Assembly: GCA_040902725.1 (NCBI GenBank)
Contig: JBBDWU010000045.1
Span: 6,245 to 70,244, forward strand
Length of the DNA: 64,000 nt
Reading direction: 5' to 3'
DNA from: JACVRU01 sp040902725
GTDB taxonomy: Bacteria; Actinomycetota; Thermoleophilia; Gaiellales; Gaiellaceae
Made by a program: the position numbers and the translations under genes. This document shows positions 7,305 through 15,725 of the stretch, in pieces. Below the pieces are notes generated by a model. The model searched no databases, had not been told where the DNA came from, and worked only from the letters and a program-made list of their open reading frames with translations. Each line of letters begins with the position of its first letter. Within the stretch, counting starts at the first letter, position 1.

Positions 7305-7988
7305 GTGATCACGGCGCTCCTCTTCGACTTCGACGGCGTGATCGTCGATACGGAGGTTCCGACATTCCAGTCGTGGCGCGATACCTACGCCGAGTACGGT
7401 GTCGACCTTGCGCTTGACGACTGGCTGCCCGCAGTTGGCAGCGGGAGCTCGACGTCAGGCGCTTTCGATGCCGTTGCCCATCTCGAACGGCTGACCGGAA
7501 TTACCGTTGATCGGGAGGCGGTCATTGCAAAGAGAACGCAGCGAAAGGCTGAGCTGTACGCGCGCGCTCCGCTCCTGCCCGGCGTGCGCGAACGGCTCGC
7601 GGAAGCTCGGGAACGCGGCTTGAAGACGGCGATCGTCACACGAAACCGTGACGACCGAGTGAGGGCGCAGTGTCACACCGTAGGCCTCAACCACCAATGG
7701 CAGGCACTCATCTGCGCGAACGAGGACCCGATGCGCGACAAGGCAGAGCTCTATCGGCACGCGCTCACCGTTCTCGAAGTTCACGCGAACCAGGCGTTGG
7801 CGTTCGAGGACTCGCCGGCGGGCGTTCGCGCGGCCAAGCAGGCGCAAGTGCTTTGCGCCGCCGTCCCGAGCGAGATCACGCGCGGTGCAGCGTTCGACGA
7901 AGCCGACATCGTGCTTTCGTCCCTCGCTGAGCATCCGTTGGCCGAGATCGTGCGTCTGGCGGCTGCCGCCAGAGCGCCTAGTACCTGA
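7305..7988 (+). CDS. HAD-superfamily phosphatase (phosphoglycolate phosphatase / beta-PGM-like)
   Basis: 227 residues from a GTG start. All four HAD motifs are present: DFDGVIVDTE (nucleophile and acid Asp), TAIVTRN (Thr), DKAELY (Lys) and LAFEDSPAGVRAA (acidic pair). A helical cap lies between motifs I and II, as in the beta-phosphoglucomutase/Gph subfamily. The substrate is a small phosphate ester that cannot be named. Base composition looks lower in GC than its neighbours by eye (for example GACATTCCAG and GTCATTGCAAAG), so it may be a newer arrival. It overlaps the convergent baeRF gene by 11 bp. Confidence 0.88.
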   Translation: MITALLFDFDGVIVDTEVPTFQSWRDTYAEYGVDLALDDWLPAVGSGSSTSGAFDAVAHLERLTGITVDREAVIAKRTQRKAELYARAPLLPGVRERLAEARERGLKTAIVTRNRDDRVRAQCHTVGLNHQWQALICANEDPMRDKAELYRHALTVLEVHANQALAFEDSPAGVRAAKQAQVLCAAVPSEITRGAAFDEADIVLSSLAEHPLAEIVRLAAAARAPST

Positions 7989-9117
7989 GCAGCGCGCCGA
8001 TCCCCTCGGCCGGATCGAGGTCGGGCCGGTCGCCGACCGCGCGCACGGTGCCGCCGTGCGCGAGCGTCTGGTGGACGGCGAGGTCGAGCCCCTCTCCGCG
8101 CGGCTCCATCTGCGTCCCGTCGAGCGGGCAGCTGCCGTCGGCGACGTCAACCCGCCCGCAGCGCGGGCACTGGTACGCCTCCCGGTTGGCGCCGTCGCGG
8201 TAGAGCAAGAGCTCCACGCGCCCGTCCGAGGCCGCCTCCAGCACGCGCTCCCAGCCCGCGGCGGCGCGGCCGTTCCGGCCCGCCTCCTCCCGCCAGCGGT
8301 CGAGCGCGGCCGTCTCCTGCCGGACACGCCACTCCTGCAGCACCGGCGTCGCCAGCTCGAGCAGCTGCGCGGGGGTCGCATGTGCTTCCGCGTGCGTCCA
8401 GCCGGCCAGGGCGGCGCGGGTGTCCTGGGCCAGCAGCTCCTCGAACTCGTTGCGCATCGGCTCCGGGCAGACGATCACCACGCCCGGCCCGTGCAGCCGG
8501 CGCACCACCCGGTTGAGGGCGGAGGCCACGCGGCGCATGTGCTCCGCCGAAAGCTCGTCGATGTGCCGCTGGAAACGCGCCTGGGACCAGCCGCCCTGGT
8601 CGTGCCGGCCCGGCTGCTCGTCCCGCTCGTCGACCGCCTCGTGCAGCTTCCCGTCGCGCAGCCGGTAGACCTCGCCGCGCTCGCGGCTGACCATCGCGAC
8701 CAGCGCCCCGTCCCCGCGCCCCACGAGCGGCACGAGCGGCGCGAGGTAGAGCTCGTTCGCCACCTTGACGGTGTCCGGAACGGGCTCGGTCAGCTGGAGC
8801 ACCTGCCACAGGTTGTCGGGCCCGTCCGCGAAGACCGCGAGGCCTTGCGACCCCTGCCGGTCGAAGTCGTCGTCGAGGTAGCGGCGGATGCGCTCGAAGT
8901 CGGCCTTGAGCCCCGCGCGCTGGTCGTGAGACAGGTCGCCCTGCGAGGCCATGCGCCGCTCGCCCTCGCTGAGGAGCGAGTTGGCGTGCGCGGCGACGTC
9001 GCCCGCGGTGGGCGCGACGCTCGGATCGAGATCGAGGTAGAGGCTGATCGCTCGGCCGCGCGCGGCCCGGAAGGCCGCCAGCTCTTTCAGCTTCTCCCAA
9101 CTGACGGTGGCTGCCAT
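7978..9117 (-). CDS. bacterial archaeo-eukaryotic release factor (baeRF / Vms1-like) protein
   Basis: 379 residues. The N-terminal half is an alpha/beta domain (ISLYLDLDPS, LAVFADGPDNLW). A central region contains DQGGWSQARFQRHIDEL, which lines up with the GGQ-loop neighbourhood of eRF1/Vms1 (GGQS..RF). An RNase H-like eRF1 domain 2 follows (VVIVCPEPMRNEFEELL), then a zinc ribbon near residues 318-333 (CPRCGRVDVADGSCPLDG; three Cys visible). Family members are thought to act as peptidyl-tRNA hydrolases or release factors on stalled ribosomes. GGW replaces GGQ, so the chemistry is not certain. It is divergent from trxB. Confidence 0.82.
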   Translation of the reverse strand: MAATVSWEKLKELAAFRAARGRAISLYLDLDPSVAPTAGDVAAHANSLLSEGERRMASQGDLSHDQRAGLKADFERIRRYLDDDFDRQGSQGLAVFADGPDNLWQVLQLTEPVPDTVKVANELYLAPLVPLVGRGDGALVAMVSRERGEVYRLRDGKLHEAVDERDEQPGRHDQGGWSQARFQRHIDELSAEHMRRVASALNRVVRRLHGPGVVIVCPEPMRNEFEELLAQDTRAALAGWTHAEAHATPAQLLELATPVLQEWRVRQETAALDRWREEAGRNGRAAAGWERVLEAASDGRVELLLYRDGANREAYQCPRCGRVDVADGSCPLDGTQMEPRGEGLDLAVHQTLAHGGTVRAVGDRPDLDPAEGIGALLRY

Positions 9118-9144
9118 GTACCCCCTGTTGCCTGCGAGTCGGCG

Positions 9145-9150
9145 ATTGTA
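9145..9150 (-). promoter_or_regulatory. candidate -10 box for the baeRF gene
   Basis: Reads TACAAT on the minus strand, 28 bp before the ATG at 9117. The match is good, but no convincing -35 is found at 16-18 bp, so this is a weak call. Confidence 0.3.
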
Positions 9151-9195
9151 GTCATAGGCGCCTGACCGGAAGCTCCGACCGACGGGTTTCGTTTA

Positions 9196-10176
9196 ATGCA
9201 GTACATGGACGTCCGCAAGCTGATCGTCGTCGGCGGCGGCCCCGCCGGCTACGCGGCCGCGCTCTACGCGGCCCGCGCCAACCTGGACCCGCTGGTGATC
9301 GAGGGCTTCCAGTGGGGCGGTCAGCTGATGATCACGAGCGACGTCGAGAACTATCCGGGCTACGCGGACGGAATCCTCGGGCCCGAGATGATGCAGGACT
9401 TCCGGCGCCAGGCCGAGCGCTTCGGCGCCGAGTACCTCACCGACGACGTCACCAAGGTCGACTTCTCGGAGCGGCCGTTCCGCGTCTGGGTCGGCGACGA
9501 CGAATTCCGGGCTGAGACGGTCATCGTCGCCACCGGCGCGACCGCACGGCAGATCGGGATCGAGAGCGAGCGGAAGCTCCAGGGGCGGGGCGTCACGTAC
9601 TGCGCGGTCTGCGACGCGGCCTTCTACCGCGGCAAGGAAGTCGTGGTCGTCGGCGGCGGCGACTCGGCGATGGAGGAGGCGATCTTCACGACGAAGTTCG
9701 CCGACCGAGTGACGGTCGTCCACCGCCGAAACGAGTTCCGCGCGTCGCAGATCATGGTCGATCGCGCCCGCCAGAACGACAAGATCGAGTTCCTGACCCC
9801 GTTCGTCATCGAGGAAGTGCTCGGCGACGAGAAGATGGCCGGCGTGCGGCTCCGCAACGTCGACACCGACGAGACGCAGGAGCTCGCCGCCGACGGCCTC
9901 TTCGTCGCCATCGGGCACGACCCGACCACGGCGCTCTTCCTCGACTGGCTCGACCATGACGAGGCGGGCTATCTCGTGGCAAAGCCCGGCTCCACCGAGA
10001 CGAACGTCCCCGGTGTCTTCGCCGCGGGCGACGTCCAGGACCACGTCTACCGCCAGGCGGTCACGGCCGCCGGCTCCGGCTGCATGGCGGCGCTCGACGC
10101 CGAGCGCTTCCTGGCCGCCCAGGAGGGTCACCTCGCCACGGCGCTGACCGCGCCCCGGGCCGAGGCTGAGCGCTAG
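9196..10176 (+). CDS. trxB: thioredoxin reductase
   Basis: 326 residues, standard for low-Mr TrxR. FAD-binding VVGGGPAGYAAALYAAR is at 11-27, the redox-active CAVC is at 136-139 (usually CATC), the NADPH-binding VVVVGGGDSAMEEA follows, and the C-terminal FAD motif NVPGVFAAGDVQDHVYRQ is intact. It passes electrons from NADPH to thioredoxin in the cytosol. The start could also be the second ATG at 9205; the spacing from promoter-like sequence does not decide. No thioredoxin gene is nearby. A zinc-ribbon/PAS gene follows after 9 bp and may be co-transcribed. Confidence 0.95.
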   Translation: MQYMDVRKLIVVGGGPAGYAAALYAARANLDPLVIEGFQWGGQLMITSDVENYPGYADGILGPEMMQDFRRQAERFGAEYLTDDVTKVDFSERPFRVWVGDDEFRAETVIVATGATARQIGIESERKLQGRGVTYCAVCDAAFYRGKEVVVVGGGDSAMEEAIFTTKFADRVTVVHRRNEFRASQIMVDRARQNDKIEFLTPFVIEEVLGDEKMAGVRLRNVDTDETQELAADGLFVAIGHDPTTALFLDWLDHDEAGYLVAKPGSTETNVPGVFAAGDVQDHVYRQAVTAAGSGCMAALDAERFLAAQEGHLATALTAPRAEAER

Positions 10177-10185
10177 CCTCGGGTC

Positions 10186-10620
10186 GTGCCCTTCTTCATC
10201 TGCCCGAACTGCAAGCAGCGCTCGCTGGACCACGACGGCCGCCACGGCCTCCTCGACCACGCTGTCGCCTGCGAGAGCTGCGGCTTCGGGTTCCTCTTCG
10301 AGCTGATCGAGGACTACTACCCCGGCCCCAACACCGGCTTCGTGGTCTGCGACGCGCGCCGGCGGGTGCTCGCGCTCGGCCGCGGCGTGTTCGAGCTGAC
10401 CGGCTACCGCGAGGAGGACGTGATTGGGCGTGACGTCACGGAGGCATTCGGCCTCTCCGACGAGACCCCCGCGGCCACCGCGGTCGAGTGGGGCGTCCGC
10501 AAGCTGGGGCAACGGCTCGAGCTGCGCACCCGCGCCGGGACGACGAAGCCGGTCACCGCCGACTTCTTCCCGGCCTACGACGACGACGGCGGCCTGCTGG
10601 TCGCGCTAGCACCGGGGTAG
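10186..10620 (+). CDS. zinc-ribbon PAS-domain protein
   Basis: 144 residues from GTG. The N terminus is a four-cysteine zinc ribbon (CPNCKQRS and CESCGFGF, about residues 6-33). A PAS-like domain follows (GFVVCDARRRVLALGRGVFE, then LTGYREEDVIGRDVTEAF). It has no output domain, so it may act through a protein partner. It lies 9 bp after trxB and 3 bp before the FAD oxidoreductase gene, which suggests one operon and possibly redox sensing. That is inference from order only. Confidence 0.75.
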   Translation: MPFFICPNCKQRSLDHDGRHGLLDHAVACESCGFGFLFELIEDYYPGPNTGFVVCDARRRVLALGRGVFELTGYREEDVIGRDVTEAFGLSDETPAATAVEWGVRKLGQRLELRTRAGTTKPVTADFFPAYDDDGGLLVALAPG

Positions 10621-10623
10621 GCG

Positions 10624-11745
10624 GTGCCCGAGGTCGCGATCGTCGGCGGCGGGGTCATGGGCGCTTCGATCGCCTACCACCTCGCGGCGGCCGGGATCGA
10701 CGACGTCGTCCTCTACGAACGGGCCGCGCTCGCGTCCGGCCCCACCGGCCGCTCGACGGCGCTGATCCGGCTCCACTACTCGCAGCCGCTGCTCGTCCGC
10801 ATGGCCGCGCACGGCCTGCGGCTCTACTCGTCGTTCCGCGAGGCCGTCGGCCGGGACTCGGGCTTCACGCGCACCGGGCTGCTCGTCGCCGCGCCGGAGG
10901 CCGAGCGGGCCGCGCTCGAGCGCAACGTCGAGGTCGGCCGCGGAGAGGGCGCCTCGATGGAGCTCCTCGACGCGGATCAGGTCGCCGAGATCGAGCCACG
11001 ACTGGTCGCGGACGGGCTCACGTTCGCCTTCGAGCCCGAGGCCGGCTACTGCGACCCCTATCTCGTCACCGCAGGCTTCGCCGAGGCCGCGCGCGGCGCC
11101 GGCGTGCGAATCGAGGAGGGGAGCCCGGTGGAGTCCGTCGAGTCGCTCCACGCAGACCTCACCGTGATCGCAGCGGGCCCGTGGTCGGGCCCGCTGCTGC
11201 GGCCGCTCGGCTACGAGCTGCCGATCCGCCCCGCCCGGGCCGAGGTGGGCCGCTTCCGTCTCCCCGCCGACTTCGGCTCGTCCCCGCCGGCCCTGGCCGA
11301 CTTCTCCGAGTCCCAGCTCTACTTCGTGCCGAAGGACGGCGGCATCCTCGAGGTCGGCACCCTCGATCCCGAGCACGCCGAGCACCCGATCGACCCCGAC
11401 GAATGCCCCGAAGGAGCGGAGGCCGAGACGCTCGCGGCCTTCCGTGCGGCCCTCACCGCGCGACTCCGGGGCGCCGAGCGTGGCCACTGGCGCGGCTCCT
11501 GGTCGGCCGTGTACGACGTCACTCCCGACTGGCACCCCGCGATCGGCTACGCCGCCGAGCGCGTGATCGTGGCCGCCGGCTTCTCGGGCCACGGCTTGAA
11601 GCTCGCCCCGGCGGTGGGGACGGCCGTGGCCGAGCTCGTCCGCGACGGCCGCTCGTCCACGTACGACATCGGCCTGCTCGACCCGGGCCGCTTCGAGCGC
11701 GGCGAGCTCGTCAAGACGACGTACGGCTACTCGGTACTCGGCTAG
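10624..11745 (+). CDS. FAD-dependent oxidoreductase, DAO family
   Basis: 373 residues from GTG. The N-terminal dinucleotide motif EVAIVGGGVMGASIAYHLAA is followed by GPTGRSTALIRLHYS. The C-terminal GFSGHGLKLAPAVGTAVAEL is typical of the sarcosine/glycine/D-amino-acid oxidase superfamily (also seen in dimethylglycine and L-2-hydroxyglutarate dehydrogenases). It should oxidise an amine or hydroxy acid with FAD. The exact substrate is not readable. It follows the PAS gene by 3 bp and converges on nth with a 35-bp overlap. Confidence 0.85.
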   Translation: MPEVAIVGGGVMGASIAYHLAAAGIDDVVLYERAALASGPTGRSTALIRLHYSQPLLVRMAAHGLRLYSSFREAVGRDSGFTRTGLLVAAPEAERAALERNVEVGRGEGASMELLDADQVAEIEPRLVADGLTFAFEPEAGYCDPYLVTAGFAEAARGAGVRIEEGSPVESVESLHADLTVIAAGPWSGPLLRPLGYELPIRPARAEVGRFRLPADFGSSPPALADFSESQLYFVPKDGGILEVGTLDPEHAEHPIDPDECPEGAEAETLAAFRAALTARLRGAERGHWRGSWSAVYDVTPDWHPAIGYAAERVIVAAGFSGHGLKLAPAVGTAVAELVRDGRSSTYDIGLLDPGRFERGELVKTTYGYSVLG

Positions 11746-12400
11746 CCGGGCAGAGCTCGGAGATCACGCAGTCCTCGCAGCGCGGGTTGCGCGCGATGCA
11801 GATCCGGCGGCCGTGCCAGATCAGCAGGTGCGGGAAGCGCCCCCAATCGGACCGCGGGACGAGCCGAATCAGGTCGCGTTCGATCTTCACGGGATCCTCC
11901 TGGCGCGTGAAACCGAGCCGCTGGGAGAGCCGCCGCACATGGGTGTCGACGACGACGCCCTGCGCGTGCCCGAGCTCGGCGGCCACGACGTTCGCCGTCT
12001 TCCGCCCCACTCCCGGCAGCCGCACGAGCTCCTCCAGCCGGCGCGGGACCTCTCCGTCGAACTCCTCCAGGAGGCCGCGCATCGTGCCGCGGATCGCCTT
12101 CGCCTTCTGGCGGAAGAACCCCGTGGCGTAGATGTCCCGCTCGAGCTCCTCCGGCGGGACGGCGAGGTAGTCCTCCGGGCGGCGGTACTTCAAGAACAGC
12201 CGCTCGGTCACGCGGTTCACGTTCACGTCTGTCGTCTGAGCGGACAACATGACCGAGACGAGCAGCTCGAGGTCGCTGCGGAACCGGAGCGCGATCGCCG
12301 CGTCGTCGTGCTCTGCCACGAGCCGCTCGACGATCGGCCTGATCCGCGCGCGCTTGGGGCCGACGCGGCGCCTCGCCTCCGCGACGTATGACCTAGCCAA
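11711..12400 (-). CDS. nth: endonuclease III
   Basis: 229 residues. The helix-hairpin-helix LPGVGRKTANVV contains the catalytic Lys, the catalytic Asp is in VVVDTHVRRL, and the [4Fe-4S] loop is C-x6-C-x2-C-x5-C (CIARNPRCEDCVISELC). It excises oxidised pyrimidines and nicks abasic sites in base-excision repair. The N-terminal start overlaps the addA-like stop by 8 bp, so it is the last gene of an addB-addA-nth unit, all DNA repair. Confidence 0.95.
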   Translation of the reverse strand: MARSYVAEARRRVGPKRARIRPIVERLVAEHDDAAIALRFRSDLELLVSVMLSAQTTDVNVNRVTERLFLKYRRPEDYLAVPPEELERDIYATGFFRQKAKAIRGTMRGLLEEFDGEVPRRLEELVRLPGVGRKTANVVAAELGHAQGVVVDTHVRRLSQRLGFTRQEDPVKIERDLIRLVPRSDWGRFPHLLIWHGRRICIARNPRCEDCVISELCPASRVPSSRTSS

Positions 12401-15400
12401 CCGCCTGGAGTTCCGGAGGCGCGGCCGACCGCAGCCGCGGCCCGGCGCAGACGACGTCGAGCGCCGGGCAGCCGGCGCAGGCGAACTCGCTCGGCGTCGG
12501 TCGGAACTCGCCGGCCTGGATGCGCGCGATCGCCTCGGTCAGCTCCGCCTCCAGCAGCGGCAGGTCCTCGCGCCGGTAGAGCGCCGCCACCGGCGCCTCC
12601 GGCCGCTCCAGGAACAGGTAGACGACCTCGACCTCCTGCGCGCCGGCCCGGAAGCACGCGAGCGCGTAGACGAGCCGCTGGAGCCGGTACCCCTCCTCGA
12701 CGATCTCCTCGGGCGACCGCTCGGCGAGCGTGTTGGTCTTGTAGTCGAGAACGAGGGCGCGCTCGCCGTCGCGATGGAAGACGTCGAGGAAGCCGCGCAG
12801 GAGCACGCCGTCGTGCTCGAAGGTGAAGCGCTGCTCCTGGACGACGCCGTCGAGCCCCGCGAGCCTGCGCGCCGTCTCCGAGTCGCAGTACGCCGCGAGC
12901 AGGCCGCGCACGCGCTCGAGCTCCTCGTCGCCCAGCCGCGCGTCCGCGACCTCGGGGACGCGCGGGTCGCGCAGGTCGACGTGCTCGAGCAGGTCGTGGA
13001 CGATGCTGCCGATCTCCGTCGCCCCCACGCCCGTCTCCCCCGGCGCGGCCCCCTCGCGCGGGCGCATGCCCGCGACCCGCTCGGCGAAGTAGCGGTACGA
13101 GCAGGTGTCGAACGTCGACAGGGCCGTGAAGGAGAGGCGGCGCACCCGGTGCAGCGGCGGCGACGGGATCTCGACCAGCGGCGGCAGCGTCGGGGCGGCC
13201 GCGGGCAGCCGGGCGGCGGCGGCGTCGAAGAGGGCCAGCTGACCGTCCTCGGCGGCGGGTTCCTCCACGGCCGGCTCGGCCGGCAGCTCGCGGTTGAGCC
13301 CGATGACGATCGTCGCGCCGCCCCGCTCCAGCTCCATGCCGTCCGCCAGCTCGCCGGCCTCGAGCCGCGCCAGCACCCAGCTGATCGGCGTGCGCGCGTC
13401 CGGCGCGCGGCCGAGATCGACCGAGCCGGAGACGATCAGCCGGTCGACCGCGCGCGTCATCGCGACGTAGTAAAGGCGCCGCCGCTCGGCCTCCGCCTCG
13501 CGCTCGCTGATCTCCTTCACGTCCATGTAGCCGAACGCGCCCTTGCGCTTGCCCGTCGACGGGTCGGCGACGCGGAAACCGAAGCGGCCGTCGGGCAACG
13601 CGAGGATCTCGTCGGCGGAGGGGACGGCGCGCTCGCGGCCCGCGTCGGCCACGACCACCACCTTGAACTCGAGCCCCTTGGCCGCGTGGATCGTGAGCAA
13701 CCGGACCGCGTCCGCGCCCTCCTCCTCGGCCGCCGCCTCGAGCTCCTTCGCGCCCACGGCCTCCTGCTCCCGCACGAAGCGGACGAAGCCCTCCAGATCG
13801 GGCCCGCGCAGCTCCTCGTAGGAGCGCGCGAGGCGCGCCAGCTTGCGGAGATTCGCGTAGCGACGCCGCCCGTCCCACTTCGCCAGCACGGCGAGGTCGT
13901 AGTCGTGCTCGGCGACGATCCGCTCGCAGAGCCGTTCCAGCGAGAGCGACGACGACGCTGCCGCGAGCCGCTCGTAGCGCTGGAGGAAGGCCCGGCAGCG
14001 CTGCGCGTCGCGGGCCGGGAGCGAGGCGGGAATGCCCTTCTCGAGCCCCGTGAAGAGCGGCCGCTTCGGCGCCGCGCGCCGGATCAGGACGAGCGCGTCG
14101 TTGGAGATCCCGACGAGCGGCGAGGCGAGAACGCTCACGAGCGCCTCGTCGTCGTAGCGATTGTGCAGGAGGCGCAGGTAGGCGAGCAGGTCGCCCACCT
14201 GCTGCTGGCCGAAGTAGCCCCGCCCGGTCGCCCGGTAGGTCGGCAGGCCGAGGGCACGCAGCTCCTCCTCGAACCACTCGGCGTCGGTGCCGGCCGCGAA
14301 GAGGAGGACGATCTCGCCGGGCGCCGCCTCGCCGTTCGCGACGAGCTCGTGGACGCGCCGGGCGACGTGCTTCGCCTCGGCGCGCCGCCAGTGGACGCCC
14401 GTGTCCGCAAACACCACCTTGTCGGTGACGAGCAGCTCGACCGGCGTCCCGAAGACGGGGTCGGGGAACTCGCCCGACGCCGTCAGCTCCTGGAACTCGT
14501 CGCCGAAGTCGGCGCCGAAGAGGTGGTTGATCGCCGCGAGCACCTCGGGCCGGGAGCGGTAGTTCCGGGTCAGCGAGTGGAGCGTCGGCGCCTGCGCCCG
14601 TCGCTCCCGAAAGACGTGCACGTCGGCGTGCCGGAACCCGTAGATCGACTGGAACTCGTCGCCGACGAAGAAGACGTCCTCGGCGCCAGGCGGCGGCGAA
14701 GCCGGGCTTCGCCCGGCGGGAGTCGCAGCCGACCAGCGGCCCGAGAGCAGGTCGATCAGCTCGCACTGGAGGCGGTTCGTGTCCTGGAACTCGTCGACCA
14801 TGATCGCGCGGAAGCGCCAGGCCTCCTGCTGCCGCACCGCCTCGTCGGCGCGCAGAAGGTCGCGCGCGAGCAGCTGGAGGTCTTCGAAGTCGAGCGCCGA
14901 CTCGCGGTCCTTGGCAGCCTGGTAGTGGCGCGCGAAGCCGTCGAGGAGCTCCTGGAGCAGGTCGCGGTCGCGAACGGCGAGCTCGTCGAGCGCCGCCTGC
15001 TCGACCGCGCGCCGCGCCTCCTCGTACGTGGCGGCGCGCTCGCCCTTGATCCGGAGGTCGGAAAGGTCGAGCAGCAGCTCGGGGGCCGTGCGGCGGTCGA
15101 GCAGCTCGACCGCGCGCGCGGCGACCTCGTCGCCCTCCTCGACGAGGCAGCGTGCGGCTTCCTTCAGCGCCGGCAGCAGCTCGTCGAGGCGCGGCCCCTC
15201 GCCCAGCTCGAGCACGAGGTCCCGGCCGGCCGCCCGCAGGGTTTCGTAGACGCCGGTCAGCATCCGGCGCAGGCTGCGCGCGCCGTAGGTGGAGAGCAGC
15301 GCCGTCCGCTCGGGCGCGCCGCCGGCGCAGAACTCCACGAGCGCGGACGCGAACGCCTCGCTCTGGAGCACGCGCGCCTGGTTGTCGTCCAGCACGCGGA

Positions 15401-15725
15401 AGCGCGGGTCGACCTCGGCGGCGAAGGGGTAGGCACGCAGCAGCCGGTGGCAGAGGCCGTGGATCGTCGAGATCCAGGCGCCGTCGAGCTCGCGGGCGAG
15501 GTCGGCGCGGCCGAGCTCCACCAGCCGCGCCCGGATCCGCGAGCGCAGCTCCCCGGCGGCCTTCTCGGTGTAGGTGATGACGAGGATCGAGCCGACGTCG
15601 AGCCCGCGCTCGCAGACCGCGCGCGCGAAGCGCTCGACGAGTACGGCCGTCTTCCCCGTGCCAGCGCCGGCGGAGACGAAGACGACGCCTTCCGCCTCGA
15701 CCGCTGCCAGCTGCTCGGGGTTCAT
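12393..15725 (-). CDS. addA: AddA/AdnB-like UvrD helicase with C-terminal nuclease
   Basis: About 1110 residues from the ATG at 15725, which overlaps the stop of the partner gene (ATGA). SF1A helicase motifs run in order: SAGAGTGKTAVLVER (about 18-32), ITYTEKAAGELR, VDEFQDTN, FVGDEFQSIYGFRHADV, TRNYRSRP, LLTIHAAKGLEFKVVVVAD and YVAMTRAVDRLIVSG. The C-terminal PD-(D/E)XK nuclease shows GFLDVF and VLDYKTNT. Four cysteines that can hold an Fe-S cluster are at FDTCSYRYF and 1083, 1086 and 1093. With its neighbour it should process double-strand ends for RecA loading. AddA and AdnB labels are both possible. Confidence 0.9.
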   Translation of the reverse strand: MNPEQLAAVEAEGVVFVSAGAGTGKTAVLVERFARAVCERGLDVGSILVITYTEKAAGELRSRIRARLVELGRADLARELDGAWISTIHGLCHRLLRAYPFAAEVDPRFRVLDDNQARVLQSEAFASALVEFCAGGAPERTALLSTYGARSLRRMLTGVYETLRAAGRDLVLELGEGPRLDELLPALKEAARCLVEEGDEVAARAVELLDRRTAPELLLDLSDLRIKGERAATYEEARRAVEQAALDELAVRDRDLLQELLDGFARHYQAAKDRESALDFEDLQLLARDLLRADEAVRQQEAWRFRAIMVDEFQDTNRLQCELIDLLSGRWSAATPAGRSPASPPPGAEDVFFVGDEFQSIYGFRHADVHVFRERRAQAPTLHSLTRNYRSRPEVLAAINHLFGADFGDEFQELTASGEFPDPVFGTPVELLVTDKVVFADTGVHWRRAEAKHVARRVHELVANGEAAPGEIVLLFAAGTDAEWFEEELRALGLPTYRATGRGYFGQQQVGDLLAYLRLLHNRYDDEALVSVLASPLVGISNDALVLIRRAAPKRPLFTGLEKGIPASLPARDAQRCRAFLQRYERLAAASSSLSLERLCERIVAEHDYDLAVLAKWDGRRRYANLRKLARLARSYEELRGPDLEGFVRFVREQEAVGAKELEAAAEEEGADAVRLLTIHAAKGLEFKVVVVADAGRERAVPSADEILALPDGRFGFRVADPSTGKRKGAFGYMDVKEISEREAEAERRRLYYVAMTRAVDRLIVSGSVDLGRAPDARTPISWVLARLEAGELADGMELERGGATIVIGLNRELPAEPAVEEPAAEDGQLALFDAAAARLPAAAPTLPPLVEIPSPPLHRVRRLSFTALSTFDTCSYRYFAERVAGMRPREGAAPGETGVGATEIGSIVHDLLEHVDLRDPRVPEVADARLGDEELERVRGLLAAYCDSETARRLAGLDGVVQEQRFTFEHDGVLLRGFLDVFHRDGERALVLDYKTNTLAERSPEEIVEEGYRLQRLVYALACFRAGAQEVEVVYLFLERPEAPVAALYRREDLPLLEAELTEAIARIQAGEFRPTPSEFACAGCPALDVVCAGPRLRSAAPPELQAVG

